Positions 6,202-6,502 of a stretch of DNA of 6,502 nucleotides are shown piece after piece (the stretch's first letter is position 1; the number at the start of each line of letters is the position of its first letter). Location: the NCBI GenBank assembly GCA_028292075.1, contig JAQGNA010000741.1, positions 1 through 6,502 on the forward strand, given 5' to 3'. Origin of the DNA: Rhodoferax sp. (GTDB taxonomy: Bacteria; Pseudomonadota; Gammaproteobacteria; Burkholderiales; Burkholderiaceae). A model generated the notes under the pieces. That model saw nothing but the letters and a program-made list of their open reading frames with translations. It searched no databases and was not told where the DNA came from. A program made the position numbers and the translations under genes.

Positions 6202-6502
6202 GCGGCTCCGAACTCACGCCACTCGTGGCCACGCTCTGGGTGATGAACGTGCTGGTGGACAGCGGCGGCCAGCTGGCCTTCAAGGCGGCCGCCGGCGACC
6301 CACGCGCCGGTGACGGCCTGGCCCGCTGGACCTTCATGGCGCGCCGGCCGTGGCTGTGGATCGGCGTCGGTTGCTACGTTGCCGAGTTCCTGCTGTGGCT
6401 CGCCTTCCTGTCGCTGGTACCGCTGTCCGAAGGGGTGCTGCTGGGCTCGATCAACATCGTCGCCATCATGCTGGCCGGCCGCTATCTCTTCGCCGAAAGA
6501 CT
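6198..6502 (+). CDS. SMR/DMT-fold membrane protein, ArnE-like (3' partial)
   Basis: The first 101 residues of a small membrane protein, running off the right edge, begin at the ATG at 6198 that overlaps the hydrolase stop as ATGA. Three hydrophobic segments are visible at about 7-24, 52-73 and 76-97. The first ends in DSGGQLAFKAA, matching the GQ..xK motif of ArnE/ArnF and EamA-type proteins. The third reads PLSEGVLLGSINIVAIMLAG and then FAER, in the place of ArnE's P..IAYP.LSLNFV...A. and following E. ArnE/ArnF form the undecaprenyl-phosphate-aminoarabinose flippase, while other members of the fold export small cations or metabolites. A fourth helix is expected beyond the window if it is a single SMR unit, or about ten helices in total if it is an EamA protein. 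No multidrug-type Glu is seen in helix 1; Asp21 is the only acidic residue within that segment. It probably moves a lipid or metabolite linked to the neighbouring enzymes, which is inference. Confidence 0.75.
   Translation, partial: MSGSELTPLVATLWVMNVLVDSGGQLAFKAAAGDPRAGDGLARWTFMARRPWLWIGVGCYVAEFLLWLAFLSLVPLSEGVLLGSINIVAIMLAGRYLFAER

Noticed and set aside
1..6502. Mobile elements, CRISPR arrays, RNA genes, promoters and rho-independent terminators
   Set aside because: I found no regularly spaced repeats, transposase or integrase frames, tRNA-like folds or GC-stem plus T-run structures. Almost all the sequence is coding and on one strand.

Overview
The window is a compact, entirely plus-strand gene cluster from a very GC-rich bacterium. 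Codons end almost always in G or C, most junctions are overlaps of a few bases, and the proteins are Gram-negative in type (outer-membrane efflux lipoprotein, lipidated periplasmic adaptor). Protein style and base composition suggest a betaproteobacterium of the Burkholderiales (Comamonadaceae/Variovorax-like). That placement is an impression, not a computed result.

Layout: (1) 2-1525, a NodT/TolC-type outer-membrane factor whose reading frame is open at the left edge, so the true start is probably outside the window; (2) 1522-2658, an FtsX/MacB/DevC-type ABC permease overlapping gene 1 by GTGA; (3) 2716-3483, its separate ABC ATPase (DevA/LolD/MacB-N type), after a 57-base gap that contains an imperfect 8-bp repeat; (4) 3480-4466, a HlyD/DevB-type membrane-fusion lipoprotein overlapping gene 3 by ATGA; (5) 4459-5229, a MtnX-like HAD-IB phosphatase overlapping gene 4 by 8 bases; (6) 5263-6201, an Est30-like alpha/beta-hydrolase (carboxylesterase/lipase) behind a clear ribosome binding site; (7) 6198 to the right edge, the first ~101 residues of an SMR/DMT-fold membrane protein resembling ArnE, overlapping gene 6 by ATGA and cut off by the window.

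Genes 1-4 supply every part of a tripartite ABC exporter: ATPase, inner-membrane permease, periplasmic adaptor and outer-membrane channel. The order is unusual (channel first) and the ATPase and permease are split, as in DevBCA rather than MacB. Genes 5-7 add a phosphatase, an esterase and a small lipid-carrier-flippase-like protein, apparently in the same transcript. A reasonable inference is a locus that matures (dephosphorylates, deacylates), flips and exports a small lipid or lipid-linked metabolite. The substrate cannot be read from this window, and biosynthetic genes would have to lie outside it.

There is no gene-free stretch over 60 bases, and no promoter, terminator, tRNA, rRNA, mobile element or CRISPR array could be supported. 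The least ordinary features are two very short ORFs that bridge the only two non-overlapping junctions, the 8-bp repeat in one of them, and Ala/Pro/Thr-rich C-terminal tails on four of the proteins.
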